From Acanthaster planci (Eukaryota > Echinodermata > Asteroidea > Valvatida > Acanthasteridae): DNA of 64,000 nt. The DNA lies in assembly GCF_001949145.1 (NCBI RefSeq), contig NW_019091567.1:145559-209558 (forward strand). Reading direction: 5' to 3'. A program made the translations under genes and the position numbers. Below are positions 1-13,600 of the stretch, one piece after another (the stretch's first letter is position 1; the number at the start of each line of letters is the position of its first letter). A model generated the notes under the pieces. That model worked only from the letters and a program-made list of their open reading frames with translations. It ran no database searches and was not told the DNA's origin.

Positions 1-305
1 ACACATCCCCCCCCAAGATGTCTGAAAGGAATTCCCCAGATTCCTGAGAGACAATGACTAACACAAAGCAGGGGGGGGGTTCTCTCCGTCTCATACCTTG
101 CTGCATATGGGCGAAGTCGTTGAACAGGGTTCACTATGGGCCCGCTTTAGCAAAATCGTACAGCACAGCGGCGCAAGATGGAGAACTTCACGGTGAACAC
201 GTGTAAAACGTTGTAATTGCAGAGACGGCATTTCAGCAAGCGATACGACTGCGCAACGCACATTAATACGCCGGGGCGGGTGAAACTGCTGGCACCAACA
301 CCTGG

Positions 306-340
306 TGCGCCTGCGCATTACTGAGAATGGCGCAGGCGTA
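306..340. promoter_or_regulatory. GC-rich inverted repeat resembling paired NRF1-type sites
   Basis: Two arms, TGCGCCTGCGCAT (306-318) and ATGGCGCAGGCGTA (327-340), are near reverse complements separated by about 8 bases. Each arm resembles the NRF1 consensus (YGCGCAYGCGCR). They stand in a locally GC-rich patch inside an AT-rich region, as a promoter might. No neighbouring gene on either side is certain, so a regulatory role is only inferred. Confidence 0.2.
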
Positions 341-1327
341 TCGCCTGCTCAAATGGCGCATAGTGATTACACCTTGGGGCAGAGTTATCCATCGTACAAT
401 GAACAAACTTCCCTTGTATTATTTAGATACGTCGCTTGCTTTCAAAACCCTCAATACATACTAGCCATTTTCATTTTAAAATGATAAGATAATTAATAAG
501 TTTCCTTCATTCATATCTTTAACCGCATTTAGTAAAGATATTTGCTTATTTTGGAAACAATTCTCGGCGCACTTTCAGATAAAACTCAAAATCTTCCGTT
601 GAAATTGTAAATGCCAAATTTTCTCACAGAAATGCTTGTGAGACCAAGAATTTTTGCTCACTGGCGAGCTGCCATGAAACGTAACACTTCACCATGGTAA
701 ACAAATTAACGACGGCAAAATGGCAAAATACTGGCAAATTTTGCGCAGAAATAGCTATTGAGTTTTCTGTCTTGGATGGCGTCACACTTCTGCTCATAAG
801 TAAGTATGCAAAACAGTGGCACAGCAATTAGCTTAGAAATTAAAAATCTGATTAAATGAGATGCCAAAGAGCATTTGTAAGGACTGCATTGAAACGTACA
901 TAATTCCCAGCACCGTAGAGAATGAACCCTGGTCCAAAATCATCCCACAAGCTGAAACGATAATACTAATTACACAGAGGAATAAAATACTGCTGTAGGC
1001 CTAAATACCACAAAAATGGATGTGTTGATTCTTTTGTTTAAAACTACCTCTGCCCTAAATTTTGCAAACGACAGTCATCTAAAAAATGCCCTTACGATAT
1101 AGTTAGCCTTTATTTCATTAAAAAAAAAACACCTGAGGAGTAATGGGCTGTGTAACACAACCTATCCCTGAATTTGCTCCCGAAGCAGCTTGCTTCAGAC
1201 CAGGGTTCTGTTTTCTTCGCATTTTCCGCTGTTGGCTTAACCATGGAGGAAGGAAACTCACACACTGGCTGATACCTGGCGGCAAAATAGAGACCAGAAT
1301 TCCGTGGCCAATTTTCAACACATTCAC

Positions 1328-1450
1328 TGGCCAGGTCGCTGGGAATTCAATCCCCTTGCTCATGACTGTATGGCAGTCCACCAGAAGTGACCACAGCTCA
1401 AACCACTGTCTCGGGGCGAGGCTGAGAACCTCTGGCATGGCGTTGATGTC
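1328..1450 (-). CDS. Possible internal exon, unrecognised protein
   Basis: On the minus strand an open stretch begins after a possible acceptor (CCTCAAG at 1457-1451) and ends before a possible donor (GTGAATG at 1327). The interval is exactly 41 codons in phase 0 and reads DINAMPEVLSLAPRQWFELW followed by SLLVDCHTVMSKGIEF, which looks helical and protein-like rather than random. The frame stays open a further 70 codons past the proposed donor, so the exon end is not certain. I do not recognise the family. It could belong to a minus-strand gene running off the left edge, perhaps together with the stretch at 3169-3429. Confidence 0.3.
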
Positions 1451-3168
1451 CTTGAGGATGATGTAGAATAAAAACTAAGCAGGTTCCTAGGGCCATGCAG
1501 ACAACAAAAGGGAATAAGAAAAGATGACAGCATGAATAAAGACCGGCCTTGTTCATGACCCTCTCTCTTAGACCTGAACAGATCTGAAATATTATTCTTG
1601 CTGGACTCAATCAAAATTTGTTGCTTTTTGTTTTGATAGCTCTATTTTTAATAAAATTGTCACATGCACAAACTGAGATACTTGGCCTGTTTGAAGGAAA
1701 CTGTAAAGGGGGAAATTTCTGACACATAACATGGCTTGATACAGAGTAGTAGGCATTTTTTGTCATTCTTGTCATGTCCAACAATCATGTCCACAATTTC
1801 TCTTAATTAGCCCTATTTTTGCCAAGGGTGTGTACAAAGTGGGATGGGGGCTGTTCACACTGAAAAATGGATAGAGCTAAATAATGCACCAAAATATCCT
1901 AGAGGCTAGACTAAGCCATGGAATACAAATTAGCTACTTAATGTGGTTGCCCCTGAAAGATAATGAAAACAAAAGATGGAATTAAGTTCGAAACGGGTCA
2001 CCATTATTCCTGGGCAAGTGAAGTGACCCAAATGTGGATCAATATACAGAATTGTCCTTTCCCTAAATCTGGAGTGGAGGAACCAGCGTCCAGGGTGAGT
2101 GAATAGAAAAATATAAGGAAAGTAAACCATTTTGCTTTTAACGAAAACAGTCACAAAGAAATCATGAATCATCACAGGCTTTCTGCAAAGAGGTGAATCC
2201 AATGATGAATCGGCACAAAGGTTCTACGGTACAACGGATGTCGACAACTCTAGTTTGCAATGCTGTTTGCGTAAAAGGGTTGGTGGTAAAGATTGGGTGG
2301 CGTGTGGGCGGGGTGGGGTAAAGGAAGACAATGGGTGGGGCGAGGACAGGGACGAGGACTCTTAGAAACATTGATTTTAATTCAAAATACAATAAGAACA
2401 ACTTTGAAATAACTTTCAAGAATTGAAACCAGACCCAGTAGAGGGTAATACCTTGAGGGCTGACAAAGAAAATGCGATTTCAATTCACATTCACCAAAAT
2501 GTTATGTATGTATCCTCATATAGAGTTGTTATATAGCGCGGGCCACAGCTCTCCAGAGAGCTTTGCCTCAAATTAACTAGTCAGGTCACGAACATTAAAC
2601 TGGAGACAATAATCGCGCATCCCCTCATCTTACTTAATCCAAGTGTCTAAAACTTCTCAGAAATACAATCGTGCCATGAGTCAGAGAGCCGTCTTACTGT
2701 CACTTGCCGAAACAAGGCCACAAAAGAACTTATCGACTTTTAAACCCCACTCGCCCCTTCAATAAATTATTCAGTCGGTATACACAAAATCCTTTTGTTG
2801 CGAAACCTCCGTTTGACATGTGCGGTATCTTTTAGCACGGCCTAGTCGAAACCAAAGTTGCACGGAGGTGAAGAAATATTGAAATACGTGAGAAGCCCAA
2901 TTAATTTTGGGTAAAATACACTAGTGCAAAAAAACAAAACAAGTTAGTTTGAATCAGTTTACTAGTATTGATGGGTGAGCACTATACACAGAAGACCAGT
3001 GTGTCATTTTACATTTTAATGGTTTATTGCACTAGTCACTTTCCATAGCCATCACCCATTTATTAAAATGGACGAATCTGCGGTGTCATTGTGGCGTGTG
3101 ACGAGACAAGTGTATCGTACGTACATGTACAGACAAACACTGTACGCACGAAGTAGGTAACGTCTCAC

Positions 3169-3429
3169 CATGGTCTCACAGTGAACTTCAAGAGTTCCAA
3201 TATATTCAAGCGTCACCTTGTCACCATTTTTCAGCGAAGAAGGTAAGGTGTAATTAAAACTGCTACTCCCTTCGGTATCAATGGACTGGACAGCTGTGTG
3301 TTCATCTGATGTGGTGGAAAAATTCCAGCAATTTGGGAGGGTAAACGACCCCATGGCACGCAAGGTCTCGTCGAAGTTTTCGAGAGTTGATCGAGAAGAA
3401 TCGAACCTTATGCGCTGGGTTAAGGGCAA
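3169..3429 (-). CDS. Possible exon, unrecognised protein
   Basis: A minus-strand open frame codes for a serine- and threonine-rich stretch including SSFNYTLPSSLKNGDKVTLE and YIGTLEVHCETM. It is followed by a donor-like GTGAGA at 3168, where the phase would be 0. The composition is more protein-like than in neighbouring frames and there are few rare codons. No domain is recognised and the upstream border is not defined. It could be a 5' exon of the same minus-strand gene as 1328-1450, but that link is only positional. Confidence 0.25.
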
Positions 3430-5725
3430 GCTTTTGTGTGTTTTGACTCACGTAGGGCGTGCTTTTCCGACAATTCAGTAGTGTACATGGCCGAGCGAGG
3501 GTCCCCAAACAGCCAAATCAGCAAATTAATTGATAATTATGCTCTGCAGTGGTTAATTTTTGCTGTAGCCCCCATGTCTAACCCTCAAGGAGTTTCGGAA
3601 TGTGGAATTGCTGTTTTCTAAACTTAAAAAATTCAGCAGAATGTCAATGAATGTAACGTAGCCATGGAAGCCTAAATTTAAAAGATAGGCCTAACCATGC
3701 TAACGTTTACTATAAATCATCGGGTATGTTAACGATCTATTCAGTGTGAAACCTCATTAGTCGGACGAACTTGAGCACTCTTAGATTATGCTAGATGCAA
3801 GTTGAAACAGACCTTATATAGTACTATTAGTAGGCAAATCCAGTTGGTTTCTTTGTTCATAATCTTCTATAACAATAGTGCTACATTCTCTCGTGTTGGA
3901 AATGGTGAACTTGGTCATGTTACTGTTAGTGTCATTGACATGATTGAAAAGGCTTGAAAGCCATTGAGAGCTGTTGCTATTTAAAATAAAGATTTTGAAG
4001 TAGGCAGGTAGGCTATGTGAAAGTGACGAGCTTTGTAAAAATTTATCTAAATGTCTTAAAATTTTTACAATGGATATTTTTAGCTCGTGCCTTTTCCCCA
4101 AGATGTCCACCAGAATACTGATCAGTGTGTTTCCCTCATCATGGACTCATTGGTGTAGCCAAGGGGTGGAGAGACAGGGTCCCCGGCTCCCTTCCCCGCA
4201 TTCCCCCCCTCCAAATTAGAGATGGCAAAATCTGGTGATAGACTGCCTTGGGCTTTGGCCAGCATTTTTGTGACTGAAACCACTGAGCCCCCCCAAGTGT
4301 ATTCCAATTCCTGCAGGTACATGTCCCAAGCCTGCAGCTGTGCTGAAGACTGAACGGTTTACACACGGTCTGTTTCAAGCCGATCATGAATTCCCCCAGT
4401 GCCCTACGGGCTAAAAAGTCGGTCACTCACATGGGAAAGGAGCCTAGCCAATTCCCAGCACCGTCTTTCCGGTCGATAATACAAAATTGTCCAATATTGA
4501 CTTGCCTTGTCTGTGTACACCCACAGCCTCTTGTGAGTGTAATTACACTGTAGTTTGGAGCGTCTAAACAAACGATCAAAGCACTCTCCAGATGAATTAA
4601 TAGAAGGTATGTAATCAGTGTTGACCCCATTGATTGGGCAATAGGGTTTTACAGAAATAACAATTGTACATTGTAGCATTGCATAATGGTGTTTATAGAA
4701 TAGTTACCATTCTAACAGAATAACGTATGGCTCCTAACAAATTATTGAGAAGAGTGGTCGAAATCTTTACAAAAAAGGAATGGTAGATTTGAAATGTCTG
4801 GTAGACTCTCACGCCATCGTCGCTTTGTAGTCTGTTTGCTTAGTGGTGCACGTGTGTCGTGGAGGGCATCAAACAAATTTCTAATTACACACACGTTTGA
4901 AGCTTTGGCATCAAGGAGCATTCTAAAACTTTTAAGCATTTAAATATTGACAGTCATTTTTCCACTCCATGTGCATAATAGTACACAACTATATTTATAA
5001 AGATAAAAGATGTTAGGTGCGAGTGGTCAGGATGTGCAATCACCCAATCTTTGCATATCCTGTTGATCTTGTTTCAATTTGCCAAAACTTCTTCCATCAC
5101 CCAACTGCCTTTTCTTTCTGTCAGTTGAGGCATGAGGAAGGGAATTGTATCAAAACACATGGTGATTATGCTGATCGACGATTATGCTCTTCATATACTT
5201 GCATAGAGTGAAATGAAACCCTGTTTTCTCACCATTTTGTTTCATGTCTGAGCATAGAATTGTTGAACTGCACCGTATTGTCACTTATGAGGAAGCAATC
5301 AATTGCCATCGGGACAGCATTCAAATTCTAACCTTACTTGTGAAAGTTCAGGTTACAACCTCAAGAGTGCATGTCTTTGTACAATTTTTACCCTGGAGCA
5401 CTTTGGTGCCCTGTTGTGACCTCTTGCCAGTAAAGAGGGTTTTGGCTCAACACTGGCTGAAGGGTGTGAAATGGTCTGGCTGTTCATGCCAGGGAGAAGG
5501 GTTTCACTCTGATGCCCTGCCAGAAAGAAATTCAGTAGTTCTTGGTGGAATGCATCAGGAAATTACCAGAGTCATGTTTTGGCTGGAGCAGACATGCTGT
5601 GATTGATAATTCAATTCACTGCGGCTGTAGGAAAGACACAGCATCGCTCACAAAGTCCTGCTGAGTAAGAATTCTATCCTCAATTAAAAAAACATGGACA
5701 TGTATAACGTTTGTCCTGAAGTGCT

Positions 5726-5827
5726 GACAACATTGTATATGCATGAACAAACACTGCATATGCATGAACAAACACTGCCTATGCATGACAAACACTGCAT
5801 ATGCATAAACAAACACTGCATATGCAT
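5726..5827. repeat. Tandem repeat, about 21-bp unit, five copies
   Basis: The unit AACAAACACTGCATATGCATG is repeated head to tail about five times (5726-5745 degenerate, 5746-5766, 5767-5787, 5788-5806, 5807-5827) with few substitutions and a one- to two-base loss in one copy. Each unit contains the palindrome ATGCAT. It creates a spurious repetitive minus-strand open frame that should not be called a gene. Confidence 0.85.
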
Positions 5828-8800
5828 ATTGTAGGAATTTGTAGAAGACATAGTACATACATGTGATCATGCAGGTGAGAATTAGTTTTACATTGTAAAT
5901 AGACATTCCATATGCATGCCATAATGCACACCAGTAATATGCCTACTTCGTAATTAAAAACCTGTCAGTTTCGCTGACTATCAGTCCAGCTGTTTTCATT
6001 GGCTTGAGAAAAGGATGACAAATTCAGTCTGTGGTGGTAAATTCGAGACAGCTTTTGAAAAGTCATTATTTTTTCTTAAGTTAACCCTGTCCTGCTCTCC
6101 CTTTTATTCAACATCTTTGACTGACGTGACATTTAGGAATTTCCATGACAAGTTAGGGCAGTAGAAATATTTCTTGCGGGAGACAATTTATGGTTTATGT
6201 CAGGCGTGCTGGCCAGGGGGCGAGCATTGCTGGCTGTACACAAACATGGACCACATGTACCGCAGCACCAGTCGTGTCCAGATGCGCCTCTATCTTCAAA
6301 TTTGCTTTCTACGTGTGAACATTCTATGCAGTCTTGCTTCTCCGGCACGCTGCAATCAAAATTGATTGAAGTCAAACATACATGTACATGTACTCAGTGA
6401 GAGCATAGTTCCGCTTGGTGGGCTCGGCAGTGCCAAACACAGGCAGATGGGTATAACTGTGAGGTAGTGTCGCAAGCGTTGCTGCTGACTCGTGTCAGTT
6501 TTGCTGTTGCTGCACGGCTACATGTACGCTTAAAAATACACATATGGGTAGTCGTCATGTAGGTGAAGTCCAAGTCATTTCTAAGTAAATAGTCTGGTGC
6601 ATAAGAAGGAGCCATCATTTCCAGTGTGAGAACATAGCAGTGTTTCCGTGAAGACATCAACGATTTCTGTAAGAGCCACTGATCATAAACATTTCATCAC
6701 TATAAAGAACCAAAAACAAAAGTTGAACTGATATGGTTTCCCCTGGTAGCACTGTTGCTCAGCATCTGGGGGAATCTGTTGCTTTGAAACAGGTGAAAAA
6801 AGTCGACCTGATGTTCTAGGTCTCATTTGAACCACTAGAAAGTAGAAGTCATTTGTCATATATGCCTGTTTCTCTGTCAGATTCAAAGGTTCAATGTCGG
6901 TAATTGTCTCCATAGAAATTGTAATTTGTAGCATAATTTATGACTCTGTTGACTAAGCTCTTGAAGGGAATACGTGCTTCAACGTTGCTCCGAGCTAAAA
7001 TTAGATGTCAGGCAAAAGTGTTTGAGGCAATGGAACCAGTTCAACTGTGACCCTGAGATGTAGCATGTACGGGATCATATTTATATTAAACAATACCGTG
7101 AGCTAATGTTTATATACATGCGCCAGCTTAATTACACAACCCAGGCTTCTTGTAAGTGGTATGGTATGCATAGGCTGAGACCAAGATCTAGCATCACACT
7201 CCTCTGAAAGTGGGCCAGTGTCCCGCCTCAATGGGACCATGATGAATTATTCACCTGGTTTGCCCCAATTGTGGATTTGTAAAGCCCCCAAGGGAGATCA
7301 CTGAGCCTGATTGGCTTAATGCTGCTGGGAGTACATACCTGATAGATATGGTGATCACCAGTGCATTGGCTGACGACAAAGCTGTATCCCATCCCAGGCT
7401 GCTAATGCTGTTAAGCTGATTCATTATTACATTGTGCTAAGAATTGGCTCGTAACAAGTATATTGTAGAAAGATAAGCATTTTGGGCATGTGCATTGTAG
7501 GCACTGTAGGTTCAAAATGTACATGTTGGTTATACCTGTACATGCATAGCTTTTGTCTAAAAAACCTCAGAAGATCTTTCTAGATTTTTCAGAAGCCCAC
7601 AGATTTTGAATGATTTTGTAGGATTGAGGAAGAAACCTGGAGAGTGCAGCTACTAGAACTGGCTCTTTACACGGGGCTTGATGCTCCTCGGAAGTCAAAT
7701 TTCCAAAGTTTTGCCTTGGTTGTTTATACTGCACAGCAGAGGATTTGGAAAGGACATGTAGCAAGAATGCCTAGAAGGTTGAGTTACATGTAATTGGGTA
7801 GAAATGCACTCTGTTAGACCATAGTGACCATGTGTCACCGTGTGGTTGTACATGTACAGTGAAACTATTCTCAGTAGAGAACTGAAAGATGTTGTTCCCC
7901 ATCCTAGGTCATAACGTAGAAGAGTTACTTTGCTAAACTTCTGTGTGTGTGTGGAGCGTCAGTAGGCTTCACAGATGAAGAAGATGACTTCTAGAGTTAG
8001 GTCATTTCAGATCGTATGATCTGAAAAAAAGGTTAAATTGTAGAAAATGATTAACCCTCCTTTTGCTGTAACAACCAGACAAAAATTCCTTCTTTTTCTC
8101 CCTGTACAGTACATAGGCATATTATACAGTATGTCACTGGACTGATTCTGACTGATAGGACAATTGTGTCCAGAATGCATCTTTGCATAGGAGGGTTAAT
8201 GTATATATATGCAGTATATGGTTCATGAGTATTCATGCCAGTCACTTCAGCCCGTGTTGATTAAACTTGGTGTTTGATTGTAATATCTCTTTGTCCTATT
8301 GTCAGCCTTCAAGTTATCATTTCACTAATCTCCATGTGTACCTGCTGTGATCCCATAGTTCGGTGGAGGGTTCATGCATTATACACACCCACAGCCAGCC
8401 GGCTTGTTTCGTCGGGCACAGATAATTACCGAGTCTGATCTCAGTTTCACACTTGCTTCCCCCCCCCCACCGCATCCCACGACTCCTGGCTCCATGATGG
8501 CATTCACCAGAGCGTGCCTATTTTGTCTTACGCCTCATCATAAATTTCACACCTAGTTGGGTCCCCCGCAGTTTGGCGCTTTAACATTATTATTGCCGCT
8601 CTCTGCAGACTGCTTTGCCTCATTACGCGTCAGTGACTTATAACTACCAGCACGAGGGGGAAAATCTTGAGGATAAAAGGCCGCCAAGTTTTCTTGATTT
8701 ACCATAAGAAGCAGCGTGCTGTCCTATTGGCAGATGCACAAATGGCACTTTGGAATACAAAAACCCATGAAAATGTTTTGTCATGCTACATTGACTAAAG

Positions 8801-9224
8801 CTGTGTTGGCATATTATCCATGCCTGAATCGGGAAGGTAAATTTAACATTGAAGTTTATCAAGTATGAAATTTCAGGCTTGACTTTTGAAGCTGTCAGCG
8901 AGTGTTTGATTTGTAAGTCCATCTAATGTCGTTTCCAATTTGCAATTTTCTCCAGCAAGGCCTTTCTGCTTGAATTGATTTTTTTCTGCTTGAACTGATT
9001 TTTTTTCCTGCGTTACTTTGCTGCTCAGGTCTGATGTGGAAAGGTGGCTTACAGTAGACAGCCCAGAAGTTGAGACAGATATCACACTGTCCCACCCAAG
9101 TGACCTCTAGAAACGCACTCCAGGACTGGACACCTGAGGCTATCAAAAGACCAAAAAAGCAACAAACTTTGCTGTCCAGCGGGAATCACTCGGACTGGGA
9201 TTGAAGTGAAAGTTTGAGGACACC

Positions 9225-10606
9225 ATGGCCCGGTCTGAGCAACACCTGTCTCTGCTCATCGTTCTTGTCCTTTCCATGACAGCCATTGCAGTCCAGGGTT
9301 CAAGATGTCAGTTGCGAACCAGACCAGACAGCTGTTTGTGTTCGGGCACCGCCCTGACTTGCAGTGCCTGGCCAGTGTGGAAGATGGTCTCAGAGAACAC
9401 AACCTCCCTGACCGTATCAGGGGTAACCACTCTGGAAGACCTTTCAATGGCATATCAGCCGAGCCGAGCCCTCACCAAACTGACCACCTTGATTCTGACC
9501 AATGACAACATCAGCAACATCGAAGAGGGCTGGTTCTCTGGCACCATCTTCCCTGCTTTGGAAGAAGTCATCCTGGACCAGAACAAGCTCACCCCGAATG
9601 CCACTCAGAAGATGTTTGCCCAAGTTTCTGAAGAACTCCGTTTGTTGAGTCTTAGAGCAGCGTTCTTGAACATTTCCAGTCCCGTGCAGAATTTGAAGCA
9701 TGTCTTCAGTGATGTGAAAGGAACAAAACTGGAGGCCCTGAGATTGGATAGTAACAACATCGGACTACTCCCATCTTTTCCCAAAGGATCAAAGTTTCTA
9801 GCGCTCAGAAATTTGACTCTACACAACAGTGATTTAATTGGTATCCAAAATGGCACTTTCCAGGTAAAAACAAGACAATTTTTTCTTCACAAAAAAAGTT
9901 CTGTTTTGCAGCTTTGTAGTTTTCAAATTAACTTTAACTCACTTTGTAAATTTCCTAGAAATCCAGATCTGCTTACCGTACATTTGTCTTGGCTATTTAG
10001 AGTCTACAAAATAAGAACAGCTTCCCTGTAATCCAGAGTTTTTCCTGTGTTTTTCTCTCCTCTCTCATATTTCAGAAAAGGATATTCCCAAATCTGCAGA
10101 ACCTAGATTTAAGCAACAACAAACTAGTCAACGTTGACAAATTGGTCATTGACAATGACTTCAATAGCTTTGCCAGCGAGCAGCCTTCCCTTAGTATCCG
10201 TCTCGGTGGCAATCCTTTCTTCTGCAACTGCAAGCTCAAGGCCTTCCAAGCTTGGTTAAACACGACCAACCTGGTTGCGGACAGGGACAACGTGACATGC
10301 GGGGATGCCGTGGAGACATCCCGGCGCGGCCAGCCGGTGCTGGGGTCCCAGCTGCCGTGCCGGCCCGGGCCAGACGAGGTGGACGTGGAGAATGAGCTGC
10401 GGCCCTCATACATCATCCTGAGTGTCATCCTGGCCCTGGTGGGGCTGCTGGCCCTGATCGTGTTGTACCTGCGCCGCAACGACATTAAGGACTACTTTGT
10501 TGGCGTTTACACGACTACCAAAGAGGCTTTTACCAGCCGACATGGCTACGACGACATCAACAGGGTACGGCGCGACACACCTGAGATGACGCCTACAGAA
10601 GTTTGA
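9225..10606 (+). CDS. LRR transmembrane protein, trophoblast-glycoprotein-like
   Basis: Two coding exons: 9225-9863 and 10076-10606, with donor CAG/GTAAAA and acceptor TTTCAG; the joined frame is 389 aa. A signal peptide (residues 1-25) is followed by an N-terminal LRR cap with cysteines C28, C37, C39 and C46. Several leucine-rich repeats follow (LTTLILTNDNIS, LEALRLDSNNIG, LQNLDLSNNKL). The C-terminal cap starts near residue 257 (NPFFCNCKLKAFQAWL). A transmembrane helix lies at about 326-345, then a 44-residue tail ends in TEV, a class I PDZ ligand. The juxtamembrane LYLRR-x-x-IK and the tail layout resemble vertebrate TPBG (5T4), a cell-surface protein that modulates Wnt and chemokine signalling; the same function here is inferred. 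The exon 1 frame runs on into the intron to 10031, which should be ignored. An LRRTM- or LRRC-type protein is the alternative. Confidence 0.8.
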
Positions 10607-13600
10607 TCAAGGTACATGGGTGGTTTTTTATGCACTGCTTGAAGTCACTAATACATGAACTCCAAAGGTACCAAAAATTTCCTAAGACTACTTTAAACTA
10701 TTATTTCGTCTCATTCCAAGGTAATAGATCCACACATTTCATTGGCTTTTCATTTTATTTCACTCTAATTAATCCTGATTATCCTTTTTTTCCTACATAT
10801 GAAACCATTAAGCAGTCCAAAGATGTGCACAGTGCAGAACTTTTGTAGGGCTACATGATTTGGAAACACTATCTCAATTCAGAGCTCAATTATTCAGGCA
10901 GGTACTTGTGAGGAAATGACATGTAATCTGCCACGTTAGAGAAATCAGAAGAGGTTTTCTTAAGGCTAAATTCATTCATTTAGCCTTGTGGAAACTAATC
11001 AAGGATAACGTCAATGTGGTGCCGTCCTTCTGAGTGATAAAGAAAAACCAAAAGTTAAGGGTATCACTGTGAAGGCAGCAATTATAATAATTGCTGTATC
11101 TCTCAGTAAGCAGTAAGTCCCCGGATGTTCATTATTCTTTAATGAACTCTGGACGATGCACCAATCAATTATCATTGATAATGTGCAAGGACATGTTAAT
11201 GTATTTAGAGTGTAAACAGCTCACAGGGAAATTGACTTGAGCTCCCGGCGTATCAGGTAACGGCAAAATCCCGCTTTCTGCATGCAATTGGTATGCATTG
11301 CGGAATCGATCCAGACAGACAGGGCTGTGTGAACAGACATGGGATATTTTTAAACTTTGCGAGGAAGTCGACAAACGTTTGGGTATGGTTATACAGTAGT
11401 TATTCAGTTGTAGTGATGCCTGGGTTTTTTTTGGGGGGGGGGGGAAGGCCGTGAGATGTGATGCGACAAATGCTGAATTTTTGTTTTTGAAAATGCGAGA
11501 GGAGAAATTGCCGTTTTTAGTTAATGCTCGAGAAATGCACATCATGGAGAGTTTTTAATATGTCTGAACCTCTACCATTAAGTTCAGGAGGATTTTGTTT
11601 GATTGAACAATATACAGCCCAGCCAGTGTTCCTAAACATGGGATTGGAAATATCTTAAAGAACCAAGAATGGTGTCACTTGACTCTTGCACAGTTTGAGT
11701 CCTGTTTTTCTGCACGCTACACACAGTTTTTCTGTAAAATCCAAGTGTTGCTGACTTACACTACATTGCACTCTCATTGTATAGAACACTGTTATAAAAA
11801 ATAATGAGAATTCCAATTTCTTGAATTCTTGTGGGGTTTTTTGTTTTTCTTTTTTTTTTTTTAAACAAGAAAATCATTGTTGTAACAAAGACATTTGTCT
11901 GGCCCTTTTAACTTTGTTGTGACGCCTTGACAAAATAATTGACTTTCACCCAAAGTTATTTACGGATGGGGTGATTGCTGCATTAATTTTACCTATTGTT
12001 GATTGTTGGCTGATTTTCATTTGCATAAAACTAATCTTACCAGCTGCGATCAGTTCCTTTGCATGTAAATGACCCTCTACAGTATAAGTGTTTTAAATGT
12101 ACGTGTACATAAATGTGCTCAATACTCATAAAGACGGCAGACCATGGAGGTTTTCCTGCCTCCATGAGCGGACGTATCATATGTACATGTACACGTGTAC
12201 ATACACCCAGTGCCATTGGGGAGCACACAGCACTTGTGTGCAGGCAAGAAGGGGAGTACATGTAGGCATACCAAACAGTTTCTTACATGTAGCGAAACGG
12301 TTATTCTCCTGACGTGCTGGCAAGTGATTTGATTTGGCAAGGCCCAGCGAGACAGGTGTAGGCATTGGAGCTGCTGTCAAATTTGATTGTTTTCCATTCT
12401 GTCTCGCAGGTGCCGGCAAAGGAACTATTGAATCAGTGTGTGTCTGCAGAGATAAACATTCAAATTTGATTGGCCCTCCCTGCTTACGGTACTGAATCCA
12501 CATTCTAGATGATTTTTTGTGGTAGACCTGTTTGGCAAGTGGGGCCAAAAATTTGTTTTGGTTGTATAATTTCTGGACTTTATGATGATGAATTCGAAGC
12601 ATTTTCAGTGGAATAAACACTTTCTTTGGGGGTGGGGACAGGTTTCATAGTAATGTGGTGGCAAGTCGAAAGTTGGGAAAACTGAGCAGCATATCATTTG
12701 CCTAGATCGTGAAAAAAGAAACGAATTGTTTCCTTTCTGACTGTGAACCTGTTTTTGCAGGCACAGGGTACAAAAAGGGGGGGGGTTAGAATAAAACCCT
12801 GCTCAAAAAACACACACCCAAAAAAAGATTTAAAAAATGGGGAAAATAATAAAAATCAAGAAAGCGGATGCACCAGTACCATTGTAAACAATGTAAGGCA
12901 TGTAATGAGTCGTCATTGTTTCCACTTGTCTGCAAAAAAATAGAGGCATTAAAAAGAAATCTCTGGCCTGACCTTTTAGGAAAAATTCCTGGATCTGCCC
13001 CTGACTTGATCATTAAATACTAACATACATGTAAAAGGGGTCAAGCTACAGAATACTGCACAAATCATATACAGGGGAAAAAGTCACACTTGCATGTGAG
13101 TTACTCTTCGAGATCCAAATCTCTCAAATTACCGGGTTCTGTAGTAGTGTGTGGAATTTAGGAAGGCAGAGCTGACTTGCAGAACTGCTTCAGGGTTTCA
13201 GCTGGTAAATTTAGCCAGAAAAATAGCCAGAATTTCAGCTAACTGCACACTTTTGCAGCCACTTGGCTTTTTGGTGCAGGTCTAACTGCTTAGGACTAAA
13301 GTTTGGAAATATTTACCATTTGGTGACATAGGCAACTGCCAGCCACATGTGCCGGTAATTAACGTCGGGCTTTGCATCCATGATTGATGGAGAAAAGTAC
13401 ATACAAGTATGGTATCATTACGTTTCTGTAGTGCGGGGGCTAGAAAAAGATTCATGTGTTTAAACCTAAACTAAATTTTGAACAGCGGTGTTGTGATTTT
13501 CAGGTCATCTTGTTTACGCGACAGCAACATCCGGCATGTAATGTCAGCAAAGCATTATTTACAGGAATGCATTTGCCAGTATAAACATGCTTGAAATGTT

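Larger units (their letters stand above)
1..9224. other. Long stretch without a recognised gene
   Basis: Apart from two possible exons (1328-1450 and 3169-3429, listed separately) I see no coding sequence I can support. The stretch is AT-rich with homopolymer runs (G at 71-79, C near 8460), many TACATGTA palindromes (for example 6376-6392), and a short tandem array near 5.7-5.8 kb. Open frames here are short and have neither good splice borders nor family resemblance. The last few hundred bases are the likely promoter and 5' UTR of the LRR gene starting at 9225. Confidence 0.5.

Noticed and set aside
5726-5827. CRISPR-like array
   Set aside because: The repeats are directly adjacent with no unique spacers, and the DNA is from an animal.
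5616-5906. Repetitive 96-codon minus-strand protein
   Set aside because: It is the translation of a 21-bp tandem repeat and has no other support.
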